Source of the DNA: Holtermannia corniformis
Lineage: Eukaryota; Basidiomycota; Tremellomycetes; Holtermanniales
Reading direction: 5' to 3'
Assembly: GCA_001599935.1 (NCBI GenBank)
Contig: BCIJ01000035.1
Location: forward strand, 113,866 to 177,865
Length of the DNA stretch: 64,000 nt
Shown here: positions 10,771-21,663 of the stretch, in pieces
How the letters are laid out: each line of letters starts with the position of its first letter
Position numbering within the stretch: position 1 is the stretch's first letter
Program-made: the position numbers and the translations under genes
The notes under the pieces: model-generated
Databases searched by the model: none
What the model saw: only the letters and a program-made list of their open reading frames with translations
Told to the model about the DNA's origin: nothing

Positions 10771-11387
10771 CTAGAGCACGACAATGCTCGACGGTGTGTA
10801 CTTTGAAGTGTTGTACGAGCTCTTGCCGGCCTATGTGTGTTAGCATGCGCCCGACTACAATGTGCACACAAGACTGACCTCCCACCCGGGCACATCCTTC
10901 ATAATCTCCCGTTCCCGAGCCAAAGCAGCCTGTGATCGTCTGTACGCGTCCCGGTCCGTCTCGGCCATCAACAGTGGCACGAGGTGAATCCTCGACCAAG
11001 CCTTTTCCCGCATCAACTCGCTGCAGTCCGACGTCAGTGCCGGTCTGGTGAGACTGGATGGCCGAGACGGACCGCTTCTCGAGGTTGCCCTGTCCGACGC
11101 GGTAGAAGCCGTAGGCGCACACGAGCGCGATCGAGCTAAAGACGACGGCGCCGCCGAACCCGCGTGTAGGCAGGTTGCGCTTGTACTTGATCGACTCGTA
11201 CCCGCCGGCCGGGGGCATATCTCTGCGATGCGGTGTTAGAAAATGGTATGGAACGAGGTGGGATGCGACGTACTGCTTCCATGCTTTTGTTGACACTGCG
11301 AGGTCATGTCAGTACGGTCCGCGCATGTATCGCTACAACCATCCACAGATGCACTTGGCAGCTGTCTGGTCCAAGCTCGCACGTACT
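10771..11387 (-). CDS. NDUFA13: Complex I accessory subunit NDUFA13/GRIM-19 (B16.6)
   Basis: Subunit of mitochondrial NADH:ubiquinone oxidoreductase in the inner membrane. Spliced protein runs MSTKAWKQDMPPAGGYESIKYKRNLP..., a single membrane helix (GGAVVFSSIALVCAYGFYRV), NLEKRELMREKAWSRIHLVPLL, AYRRSQAALAREREIMKDVPGWE, and ends SSIVVL. MPPAGGY, YKRNLP and MKDVPGW are family hallmarks. The initiator ATG is itself interrupted: its A is base 11387, the last base of the first exon, and TG opens a 22-nt second exon (11295-11274). Further exons begin at 11222 and at the CGAG after a GTCCGT...CTGAC...CTGCAG intron. No unsplit ATG gives this frame except the internal Met before PPAGGY. Divergent from the PRMT3-type gene. 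Confidence 0.93.
11387..11387 (-). other. Split start codon A|TG of NDUFA13
   Basis: The exon ending ...GTCAAAA is followed by donor GTACGT (11386-11381). The next exon starts TG TCA ACA AAA GCA after acceptor CGCAG (11300-11296). Joining gives ATG TCA. Confidence 0.8.
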
Positions 11388-11575
11388 TTTGACGGAATCG
11401 AGCTGCAAATTGGTCAGCACATTGCCGTCTCTACCATCTTCCGACGTACATAGCGCTTGGCAGCCAGTCGACTGGATGGCAGAGTGACTGGTGCTACACC
11501 CAATCGGCCGTGAGCCAACTGTACCCCTGCGCACTTTTTGTATTCTTTGTATTTATCCAACTGCCACACCGCAAT

Positions 11576-11581
11576 CACGTG
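11576..11581. promoter_or_regulatory. CACGTG in NDUFA13/PRMT3 promoter
   Basis: E-box core between the divergent starts at 11387 and 11646. Same core as in four other shared promoters of this window. Confidence 0.4.
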
Positions 11582-11645
11582 GTACCGAGATTTCAGCGGA
11601 TCCCTCTCCGCCATCTCCCGTCCGGACTATCCTCACAGCAGCACC

Positions 11646-13854
11646 ATGCCAGGCAAGCGCCCAGAACTCAACTACGACTCGCTTTCAGACTCTGGATCAT
11701 ACTCGGACTCTGGCAGTGAAGGCTACGAAGACGTCGCGCCAGAATACGAGCTTCAGCCGACTAAATCCTTGTTCGATGCTAGCGTCCACGACACGCCCGA
11801 GCTCGCCGTCGCGTACGATGCGGGCACTCACGGCTGGGACTTGAAGACTGGCGCGAAGAAGCTCGGCTTGGATGTGTACGGTCGGATGAAGCTCGTCAAC
11901 TGGATCCGCCGCGAGGTCGGTCATGGCCGAATACGAGTGACCGACGGGAACTGATCAAGAGGGTTAGAATGCAACACCACAGCAGGTCGCAGGACTCGAC
12001 TCGTCCGACTTTTTGGATCGGGATGATGCGCTGTTCAAGCCGACTCTGGAGGATGATGCTTTGCTCCGTGCGCTGAGATCGACACTCTGGGATGTTCTCG
12101 GACTGACGGTTACAGAGCTCGAGCTCAACGACGATTTCTCAGATGATGAAGACGAGGCCAAGGCTGCCTCCGGTACAAGCGCTACAGCTGGCCCGTCTGA
12201 CAAGGTCGCCCGACTCCAGGCCGAGCTTGCAAAGGCTCAAGCGGGCATTGCGAGCTTGCAGGCGCTCGTATCGACGCTCGTCAACACCGACGAGACCGAG
12301 GCCGAAGGCAGTGCCGGTAACAGCGCGGGGATCGGCGCCAGCACAGGTAGCAAGGGCAAAGGCAAGGGCAAAGAAGGCCGTGACGACGACACGCACTACT
12401 TTGACTCGTACGCCGTCAACGGTTCGTCCGCTCGGGTGTGCTGATTGTGCATGGGCTGATGACTCCAACTAGACATTCACGAGATCATGCTCAAAGACAC
12501 GACTCGGACCGTCTCATACGCGCGCTTCATCCTGTCCAACCCGCAAATCTTCAAAGGCGCGACCGTGATGGATGTCGGCTGCGGTACCGGCGTGCTCTCA
12601 AGTGCGTTGGCGCCGGTTCTTCGAGTCATGTTCGCTGACGTTCAGTGCTCGCGGCTCGTGCGGGCGCAAAGCATGTGTATGCGATCGAAGCGTCGGGTCT
12701 TGCAGCCAAGTCGACTGCGAACATCAAGAAGAACGGGTTGGACGGCGTGATCACGTATGTGCCGTCTTACCAACGGTACGGGCTGGACGCTGACTTGGTG
12801 ATGCAGTGTCATCCAAGGCAAGGTCGAAGACATTGAGCTCCCCGTCAAGACGGTCGATGTCATCATCTCTGAATGGATGGTGCGCTCGGCTCTGTCCTCG
12901 CGAGCAGTGACTGATGTGACTGATAGGGCTACATGCTGCTCTACGAGTCCATGCTCGACTCTGTGCTCGTGTACGTGCCTGCAAGTACCTAAACTCACCA
13001 ATACTGACCAACCCTCAGCGCACGCGACCGCTTCCTCGCCCCGGGCGGGCTCATGGTCCCCTCGCAGACCCGGCTGGCGATCAGCGCCATCACGGGCGCT
13101 GGTGTCTGGCAAGATAAAGTCGCGTTCTGGAACGACGTCTACGGTGAGTCGATCGCCAGCTTGAGATAAGCTGCCGACGCGCACACACACAGGCTTCGAC
13201 ATGACCGTCATGAAGCCAACGTATTTCGACGAAGGCCTCGTCGAGGTCATCGACAAGCGCGAGGTCGTGACGGACGAGTATATTGTCAAAGTCCGTGTCA
13301 CACTTTTCAAGCGCTTAATCGGCTAACAGAACGCAGGACATCAACTCGCACTCTGCCACGCCCGCTTCTCTCGATTTCCGCTCCGCCTTCACCCTGCACA
13401 GCACTACGACCGAGCGCACGACCGTGCGCGCATTCCTGACGCACTTTGATACCTTTTTCGCCGTCGCACCATCGATACACGTCCCGGCGACAGAGGACGT
13501 CGAGATCCTGCCGTTTGGCAATGACGAATACACACGCGCGGTACAGCCGCTCGCTTCGGGGGCCGATGGGGCTCAAGTGAGCTTCACGACGGGGCCGAGA
13601 GGTAAAGAGACGCATTGGAAACAAGTCGTTTTCTTGCTCCAGGACGCGATCGAGCTCGGGCCAGGTCGGTCTACGGTGTCTTGGACTCTGGAATCGCTAA
13701 CGCGCGCATAGGCGATACCATCTCGGGCGGCTTCTTCTGCCGTAAGAGCACGACCAACAGTCGCGAACTCGATGTCGAGATCCATTATGCTGTAACGCGG
13801 GCGGGCCAAGACGAAAAGTCAAAGACGGTGATTGAGCTGTACAAGGTTCGCTAG
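11646..13854 (+). CDS. RMT3: Type I protein arginine N-methyltransferase, PRMT3 type
   Basis: Transfers methyl groups from S-adenosylmethionine to arginines; PRMT3 relatives modify ribosomal protein S2. Starts MPGKRPELNYDSLSDSGSYS, acidic. The N-terminal block TKSLFDASVHDTPELAVAYDAGTHGWDL...LDVYGRMKLVNWIR matches the region that in animal PRMT3 carries a C2H2 zinc finger, but both cysteines are replaced (SLFD instead of CLFC). A coiled linker follows. The catalytic core has HYFDSYA, MLKDTTRT, VMDVGCGTGVLSMLAARAGA, the SEWMGYMLLYESM double-E loop, and the beta-barrel ending THWKQ...GGFFCRK...VIELYKVR. At least eight introns split the gene, including ones inside the SAM-binding loop and the double-E loop. 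Confidence 0.92.
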
Positions 13855-13924
13855 TGCAAGCTGGCTTCACATGTGCATCCCGTTTTGTCTACGCTGTCTC
13901 TGGGCGCACGGTGATGGGTTGCAC

Positions 13925-15220
13925 TTACAATGCCGAGGCACCCTGCGCGAGTCGTTAGCGTTTGCTTGTGTGATGACACGGGTTCCGGTGAACTCACGGT
14001 GATAATGTCGATACTGTTGAATGCAGAGGAAGCTCGTCAGTATACACACAATCGGTATTGACAGAGTCGGAACATACAGCTCGTTGCTATGAAGACGTCA
14101 GCTTAGCTCCATATCTAGACAATCCGACTACGCACGTAATGACGGCCTGGCGACCACGGTTGTATTGCAGTTGGAGCGAGCCCATGAGGTCGAGCGCGTT
14201 CTGCGCTTGTCAGTATGCGAGGGGGTACGCAAAGGCTCGAGACCCACGTTGGACGCATTCTCCATGGCCGTCCGCCTGGCCGAGATCTCGGCGGCGTGGC
14301 CCTCGACGAGGGCAGTGTAGATTGCGTTGGCGAGCGAGAACTCTACGAGGTCCTTTGAAGCGTCCTCTTCTTGCTCGTAGGCCTGGAAGCCGGCTGTGCG
14401 GGCAGTGTCAACAATACGGTCTAGATAACAGGGTGAGACGGACCCGACTCTGTCAAAGCCTTGGTGTTGACGACGGTGGTGGTACCAGCCTCGTACGAGA
14501 TGGCCGAGACGTAGCGGTTGGAAATGATCCGGATTTCGTCCCACTCGCCGCCGTTCTTGATGATCTCATCGGCAATCGCAGAGGCCTCTGCAAACGTGGG
14601 GACGTTTTTACCAATCTGGTTGAACGAGACCTTGAACTGGTTGCCGTACTGGCGCGCGAGCTGCGTCTTGGGCTTGTCGCCGAGGATGGCAATGGACCCG
14701 GGCGCCTCCTTGACGGCGAGGCGGACGGCTTTGGAGATGGTAGAGTGGATACCACCGCAGAGACCGCCGTCGGATGAGACACCGACGTAGAGGATCTTGG
14801 GCTCGTCGGTCTTGACCTCGGACTGCTTGAAGAGCTCTGGTGGGGTCAGTAAGCGGCTGTAGAGTGGAAGAGCAAGCAAGCGACGTACCCGTGTTGGCCG
14901 CACCGTACTTTTTGGCCTCGCGCATGGCCCTCTCGGCCCTTGTCAACTTTGTCGAAGCGACGACCTTCATCGACTGTCGCCGTGTCAGTACCTTCGCACC
15001 CGTCTCAGATACACATCGACACCAAACCAACCTTTGTAATCTTTTCAATGTTCTTGACCGACTTGAGACTAACACGGACAAGCTCTATCAGCCTGATGAC
15101 CGGCCGAATTCACCGCGCTTGAACTGACCGCATCTCGATCTCACGCAGGGTTGCCATGCCCTGCGCTGTGGGCACGGCACGAGCGGCCTGAACTGTCGGG
15201 CGGACTGCACGGACGAACAT
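13925..15220 (-). CDS. ATP3: Mitochondrial ATP synthase gamma subunit
   Basis: Central rotor shaft of F1-ATPase. Starts MFVRAVRPTVQAARAVPTAQGMATLREIEMR, a typical presequence running into the conserved N-terminal helix, then [94 protein letters not shown]. The last conserved segment is only recovered with a 9-nt microexon (14078-14086, CAACGAGCT) between two canonical introns: ...GCC GTC ATT AC|C AAC GAG CT|T ATC GAC. The stop is at 13925-13927. Head to head with eIF2-beta. Confidence 0.96.
14078..14086 (-). other. 9-nt microexon of ATP3
   Basis: CAACGAGCT lies between acceptor TTCATAG and donor GTATGT and supplies the Asn-Glu of the family's T-N-E-L motif. Introns on both sides carry CTGAC branch sites. 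Confidence 0.85.
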
Positions 15221-15504
15221 GGTGGTTGATGAGAGGGGCGAGGACGGGTGGATGCGTCACTATGCTTGGAGAGCAGCAGCAGGAGCGGAGGGGGTACGGC
15301 GGCTCGGGTTTGCGATAACGCCGAGAGTGAAACGCCGGAGGAGGGTTCAAGGGGGTTAGCACCGTGTCCTTTGTACGAGTCAGTCAGTGCGGTAGAGGGT
15401 GATTGTACAGTGAGCGCAAGATCAGTAGGGGACAGCATAGGGTACAGAGAGAGATCGAGAGAGACAGCAACACATCAAAAGCAGCACAAGCAGCCCTTTC
15501 CATC

Positions 15505-15554
15505 AGTCAGTCACTGCAGTCCAATCACCGCAACACCACTGACATTCCTCAGTG
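15505..15554 (+). other. Start-codon-splitting intron of eIF2-beta
   Basis: A (15505), intron 15506-15552 (GTCAGT...CACTGACATTCCTCAG), TG (15553-15554). A second possible donor, GTCACT, four bases downstream also leaves an A before it. Confidence 0.78.
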
Positions 15555-16774
15555 GCGGACGACAAGCCCACCCAGCCCGATGTCGACATGTTCGCCGGCA
15601 TCAAGAAGAAGAAGAAGAAGGCCGTCACAATCGACGCTGACGAGGCTGCACCGGTCGAGGCTCCTTCCCCCGTCGAGGCGGCTACTCCGGAGCCTGCTGC
15701 CGTCGCCGAACCTGAACCAGCGGCCGAGGAGCCTGCCGCCGCCGACGCCGGTGACATGTTTGCCGACTTGAAAAAGAAGAAGAAGAAGAAGAAGGAGATC
15801 CCACTTGATCTGGTGCGTGATGCCGCTTGCGATAGGCTAAATGAGGTGGCTCACTCGTGCAGGACGCCGCGGCCGACGCGGGCCCATCAGGCGCAGACGG
15901 CCTCGACTTGCCGATCAAGAAGAAGAAGAGCAAGAAGGCCGCGACCGACTTTGCCAAAGAGCTCGGCGAACTCGATGACGACGCTGACGCTCAAGTCGAG
16001 ATTGAAGGCGATCTCGGAGACGACGTGTTCAACGGTGGTGGTGCGGCCGCTGCAGACGGTGAAGCCAGCAATGAGCTCGGCAAGGAAGCTTGGGTCGGCA
16101 CCGACAGAGACTACCAATACCCAGAGGTATGACGGCTCCTCTCAGTCCATTTTGATATCACTGACACCCACCAGCTCCTCTCGCGCTTCTTCACCCTCCT
16201 GCACGCCCACAACCCCGAGCTCGCAGGCGAGAAACGCCGATACACGATCGCGCCTCCCCAGGTCGCGCGTGACGGCACGAAAAAGACTCTGTTTGCCAAC
16301 ATTCCCGACATTTGTCGCCGCATGCATCGCCAGCCGGAACATGTCATCCAGTTCTTGTTTTCGGAACTCGGCACGACGGGTTCCGTCGATGGTGCCCAGC
16401 GGTTGGTGATCAAGGGCAGGTATACGCAAAAGCAGATTGAGACGGTTTTGAGGAAATATATCGGTGAGTCGCGATGGACGCAGGCCATGGCGTCGTTTTG
16501 GGTATACGCGCAAAGCGCCTCTAGCTACGTGTGGATCACAGGCGCGCTTGGACGCACTCATCAACGACCAACACGGCGCTGAAATGCCACCCGCTAACGC
16601 CCTGCAGTCGAATACGTCACGTGCAAAATCTGCAAATCTCCCGACACCCTGCTCGGCAAAGAGAACCGACTGTACTTTATGACGTGCGAGTCGTGTGGTT
16701 CCCGCCGTTCCGTCTCGGCCATCAAGAGCGGTTTCCAGGCCCAGATCGGCAAGAGGAAGCTGCAGAAGCCTTAG
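15505..16774 (+). CDS. SUI3: Translation initiation factor eIF2 subunit beta
   Basis: Part of the eIF2 complex that brings Met-tRNAi to the 40S subunit. Three lysine boxes that bind eIF5 and eIF2B-epsilon are clear: [22 protein letters not shown] and IKKKKSKKA. The folded core has [73 protein letters not shown], and the C-terminal C2-C2 zinc ribbon CKIC...CESC, ending KRKLQKP. The start codon is split: A at 15505, donor GTCAGT at 15506, a 47-nt intron with CTGAC, then TG GCG GAC GAC from 15553, giving [16 protein letters not shown]. No ATG occurs in the 180 bases upstream. The fallback start is the internal Met before FAGIKK. Other introns follow IPLDL and YQYPE. Confidence 0.96.
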
Positions 16775-17433
16775 AGATCATGAGAGGGACGCATGTATTT
16801 TCTACGCTCGCGATGAGTTCGCATGGTCGATGCAAGGGGAGAGGTGACGCAGAGTGTCACTGTCATTATCCGGCCTGAATCCTGCCAGGCCTCGACCGAA
16901 AACTAGAGTGCGCACCTCAATGGAAACCACATGAAAGATGACGCGACTTTTGCGTTTTTTTTCTGCTGCGATAGCTCCCCGGGCTGAGAGCATATGCTGT
17001 CTCGCCGATAGCGCATCAACAATGAGGTGTTCTCCCTTCTCGATGATATGGTCGTCTCGTCTTTGATCGAATACGACCGACAAGAAAAGTGAGAGGATGC
17101 CGAGAGGCGTGCCTGTGTAGATCTTACCAACACCGCAAGCGCACACGCTCGCGTCTGAAACGCTGCCAGCCTGTCCCGGCAGACCCGGGAAGGTTCGCGA
17201 GGATCCACTCGTACCGAAAGAGGTACGAACAGCAACGACTGCGAGATTGTGACGACCAGGTAAGGGTTGCAAACTCGGCCGTGATCGAGAGGCTTGTTGT
17301 GCTCATTCGGTGCGCAAGGGTCAACGACAGCAAACACGAAAAGTAACGAGGACCGTGCATGACTTTACGACTTCGAATGCTACGGACGCTATAATCACAA
17401 CGACACTCTTTCAGATCCAAGGCCGACGCCATC
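16775..17433. other. Intergenic region
   Basis: Several overlapping minus-strand frames of 100-156 codons occur, but none has splice-consistent continuation or recognisable content. I see no tRNA cloverleaf. Treated as the 3' flank of eIF2-beta and promoter of the next gene. Confidence 0.5.
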
Positions 17434-20400
17434 ATGGCACCTGTATTTCTTCCTCCCCGGCCGCTCGATCACCCCTCTTCACCACCCGGCAAGAAGCACC
17501 GAAAGACGCGCTCGGGCTTTCTCAACCCCTTCCACAGTTCTCAGGTTCCAAACCAACCGTCTGCCCAGACCCACCAGGTGCCGCTGCCCAAGCCATCAGA
17601 ACCATTCCCCTACCGCCCTGCGTTGCACCAGCACTCGCAATCTCTCGATATCGGCTTTCATCGTCTACCGGGGGTTAGGGGCGGGCCGGCCGGGCGTCAC
17701 GAGCTGCCAGTCATCCCCGATAGCCCTTTCCGACCAACGTTCTCAACTGCCATGCATCAGCAGCCAGTATCCGAGTCACCCCAGTTATCGACATTGGCCT
17801 CGTTTGCCTCCTCTCTCGCAGATTCGACCGCTACGTCGACAATGTCCATCAGTGCTATCACTACGTCGCAGACCCAGACGACCATTGCAGGTCTTCATGT
17901 TTCCGATTCCGCATCGTCGGCCATTGCGCTGCTCGGCGAGCACTCTTCGGACCGACGTGCTTCGGAGCCAGCCCATACTCGCTCAGTACCGCGGCGATTA
18001 TCGTTCGAAAACATGTTTGCAAGTCGTAACAAACTCAGCAAGTCAACAAGTGGCAGTCACTCTCGTCGAGGCGCCTCCAAGATCGAACACCAGGAGGACG
18101 GTGTGAACGCCACCGCCAACCTCCCGTCCATTCGGTCATTGCGCAACAAATTCTCCATTTCGTTACGACCCAGCGCAAGCGTCGCTGTCCAGCCCCCGCC
18201 CTCGAAGCCGAGCGTAAACGCTGAGCCTCTGCGGCCAAAGGCGCAGACTGCAAAGCGTCATCTCCGCCAAGCGTCCGATTCGGCCAAACGGCTGTTACCA
18301 TGGCACGTTGAGGCGGAGTCACAAGAAGGGGAAGGCGAGGTCAGGCGTAAGGGACGCAAACTGAGTTTTGGGAGCTTTGGCGCTGCGGGTGGAAGAAATA
18401 TGCGTGCAAGCTTGTCGGGAGGTGATTATCGTGCAAGGTCGATCGATGTGGCGATACTGATTAGCGTTTGCAGGACCAGTCGTGGTCCCCCGGAGTCATC
18501 CACCTCCATTCACTGACCCGCCTTCTCCACCTACACAGCGGCTGGAGCCATCGCCTGCAGCGCTGGACGAGGATAGCTCCTCGGTCCCAACGAGTGAATT
18601 TGGTGTCTTGCGTCCCGAATCTCGCACAACACTGTCGCCACCCGGATCGGCTCTGAAGCGGTCTCAGCTACTCATAGGTACGCCTGGTGCAGGTCTCATG
18701 TCGCCCGCTCAAGACGATGCGTCAAATGTGGACCCCGACCGAACGCCCGAGAGTCGCGCAGGACTCTTATCATCTACATCCACACCGGCAGACGCGTTTC
18801 GGAGCTATCGATTGCAGAGCCCTCCAGTTCAGGTAGTTGAAGATGCGGCGGCGGACCAGGAGCTCAGCCCACGTACATCGTCTAGGAAAAGGTCTCTATC
18901 GGAGATCAAGACTGCTTTTGGGAGGATGAGAGACTTGGCCGGGGAGCCTGACACGGATACCTCCTTGGGGGAGGGCGAGATTAATACGGCGTCTCCCAAG
19001 AAGGCGCTGCCGACCATTGTTACCGACCTTGCGCCCGCTCCGGAACACTCGACACCGGCAAAGGCGTATGCGGCCAGAACACGGTCTAATCCATCGACCA
19101 TCACACGGGCAAGTGGTGCAACGATGTGGGCCACGGCGCACGGGCACCCATCCACAAGCAGCGAAGCAGGAGAGGCAGATGGCCAGAGCCTAGTGGAAAA
19201 GCTCGAGCAATCCGAAGGCCAGGGCTGGTGGTCGGCCACCAAGGCGCGATCGGGGTCATTAGCACGCAGTACGCACAGTACGTTCGGACGCCCATCGGTG
19301 GAGGACGATCCTGCACGACAGATCACCAGTCCACTCCGGTCATGCCCGCCCTCCGCTTCCCAGCTGAGCACACCAACCCGCAGGTCCAAGGACTCTGACG
19401 AGGCGTCGGACAGACGGATCGAGATGCTCGAGCGGCTCACTCAATCTACTACACTTCCATCGCGCGGCCGGTTCTCACCAAAGTCTTCACGAGGGAGTGA
19501 CACCTCGCCCTTGTCGCGCTCGTCTTCTGCACTCGCTAGTCCTGCGCGAAGACTACCGCATGCACGCGCAGCAAGCTATTCGGATGAGCGACCGCGGTCT
19601 GCGACTTCAGATAACGCAGCCGATCGGCGCGCGAGCGAAGCGCAGGCAGCGTTCGAGCGGCCCAAGCCGGTCTTTGACGGTCCTCGTCCAAGCATGGTCG
19701 CGCGAGGAACCTGGGGTCGACAAAGCGTGCGAGGGGAAGCTCGACCGGCCGATCCCTTTTCCACCGTGTCCGCTCGCCACGGCAAGCAACCTTCAGAATC
19801 GTGGCAGCCACCTCGGCGTTCGACTTTTGTAACAGACCGCATCAGTCCCTACCTCGCCGATCGCGCGCGCTGGGCGGTGCCTCCCACGGCCGACACCGAC
19901 ACCATCTCTTACCGATCCGGCGAGACCGGACGATCATCATCCCCGCGTGAATCCTCACAATACCTCGTCACGCCCCAAACGGCGTACTCTCGAGCAGGCT
20001 CTATCGCATCTTCAACGTCAGTGGAGACGTTGCGATCAAAGCATGCGCTTGAAAAGGATGCACTGCTCAAAGCGTTGATGTCGGCCAAGGATGAGATCAA
20101 GGACTTACGAGAGGAGAATTCGGGCTTGCAGGGACTGTTGGCGGAAGGGATGGTGGAGCGGGAATTGTTGAGTGTCGAGTTGCGCGCGGTGAAAGATGAG
20201 CTGCATGAGCTTCGGCGGGAAATGGCCGAGTTGCGGGCTCGCAAGGCGGAGGATGATGATGAGGATGATACGGTGGCGTTGCCTCTGAGCACCCGTACTC
20301 AGCCAAGTCAGTACTGTCAATCCGTCAACGAGTGAATGAACTGACTCCTTCAGGCGAGTGCCGACGTAAGCACGACTCCATCTCCTCATCCATCTTTGCC

Positions 20401-20805
20401 TCGCCGCCACCCGACGACATGTCGATGCTCGTCAATGCCAAAATGGACATTGACAACATCATCTGCTCGACCCCTGCGCCTGTCCAAAAAAGCCGGAGTA
20501 TCCCGATTCAGCTCGCCCGGCTCAGCGCAGACGACGAGGTCGAGGAAGAGCCGTCGCCGACGGCGATACATTCCAAGCTGCCAGAAGATGGGATCAGTCA
20601 GCTCCCACTTCCGACAAAGCGATCACCAGTCCAAGACGGAGCTCGCAAAGTCTCGACGGGCTCGACGGCCACGGTCGAGAGTCACGGCAGCAACATATTG
20701 AGCTTTGCCGACGACAGCTTTTCCGAGGATGACGCGGGGGTCAGCTGGGTTCTTAAATTGAGTGAAGACGACGAAGCGCATCTGGACGATTTGCGGTTTG
20801 GATGA
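17434..20805 (+). CDS. Large disordered protein with C-terminal coiled coil
   Basis: Starts MAPVFLPPRPLDHPSSPPGK. Two introns were placed, about 18423-18472 (GTGATT...GTTTGCAG, joining G|GACCAGTC) and about 20303-20354 (GTCAGT...CTGACTCCTTCAG). Total is roughly 1,080 residues, mostly Ser/Pro/Arg-rich and low complexity. A heptad-rich coiled coil (EKDALLKALMSAKDEIKDL, then ELLSVELRAVKDELHELRREMAELRARK) sits near residue 880-950. An acidic tail ends DDEAHLDDLRFG. The short RRLSFENMF and RKRSLSEIKTAFGRMRDLA blocks look like phosphorylation-type sites. No enzymatic domain is visible and I do not recognise it. Architecture is compatible with a fungal scaffold or cell-polarity protein, which is only a guess. 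Confidence 0.75.
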
Positions 20806-20860
20806 ATGGAGTTATGCATTTGATGACATGACGATGGAATGATGACTGCGAACGGGCGGA

Positions 20861-21443
20861 TCACAGCCTTCGTCCGGTCCCTGGGATGACCTCGACCTCG
20901 ACAGCCTCTTGCTTTCGCTTCCATGCTCGGCGGTAGGGTGAGAGTGCGCCCAGGGTGGCAGACTGTGAGATAGGGACGAGCATGGGGTAGGGTGATTCTG
21001 TCCGGATCACCTGCAGCTGGTCAGCTCGGCTACCGAACGCTAGGTGGAATGACGCACGGAACCGATGGACATGAAGAAGCCAAACGTGGCGGCTGATGAC
21101 AGCATGTACTGCGACAGCGTAGCGACCAAGCCTCGGGGACCGGGACCGGCGCTGTAAAGGCGTCAGGGAGCTGCTCGTGATGTGGCAATGAACCTGACTG
21201 ACCGGAGGATAGCAAATGAGCCAAAGATGAAGCCGATGGTCAAGCCGACGCCAGCTGTGATAGATGTCAGTAACTCGTATGCTGCTTATACGATATATGG
21301 ACGCACTGCCCATCATGGCACCCATCTTCACTGATTGCGGATCCGATCGTCAGCTGCTGATCGCAATGCATGAGTCGCAAGGTGGACTGACTCTTTTGGA
21401 ATGTGCCATTATCATGTTGGACTACGGTGGGAGGAGGTGGCAT
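20861..21443 (-). CDS. MGR2: Mitochondrial MGR2/ROMO1 family protein
   Basis: Small inner-membrane protein; in yeast, Mgr2 is the lateral gatekeeper of the TIM23 translocase, and animal ROMO1 is its homologue. Spliced protein: [95 protein letters not shown] and a basic tail ending VIPGTGRRL. Two membrane helices with GxxxG-type packing and the [10 protein letters not shown] motif are diagnostic. Introns follow AAAAGA, GATGGGCA, TATCCTCCG and TCGGTTCC, all with CTGAC/GACATC-like branch regions. The C-terminal extension beyond IRTE is longer than in yeast. Head to head with UFD1 across about 220 bp. Confidence 0.92.
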
Positions 21444-21663
21444 GTTGGCTAGGTACTATTGAACACAGTTGTGATGGACTTTGAAGACGGAGTGAAAGAT
21501 GGTAGGCAAACCCCATCCAATGACGTGTCAATGAGATCAGCACTCGGACATGACGACGCGCAGGTGGATCGCCTGGGATGGCGACTGGCGACTGCAACAT
21601 TGGTGGGTTAGAGAGCGTTCGGAAGCACTTGGCGCACTCGCCACAGGGTCTCGGTGAATCAAG

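Noticed and set aside
16802..17435. Overlapping minus-strand frames as a possible gene
   Set aside because: No consistent exon chain, no motif, and composition typical of noncoding DNA here.
18829..19440. Minus-strand frame of 203 codons
   Set aside because: Antisense to the long open exon of the 17.4-kb coiled-coil gene; no splice or motif support.
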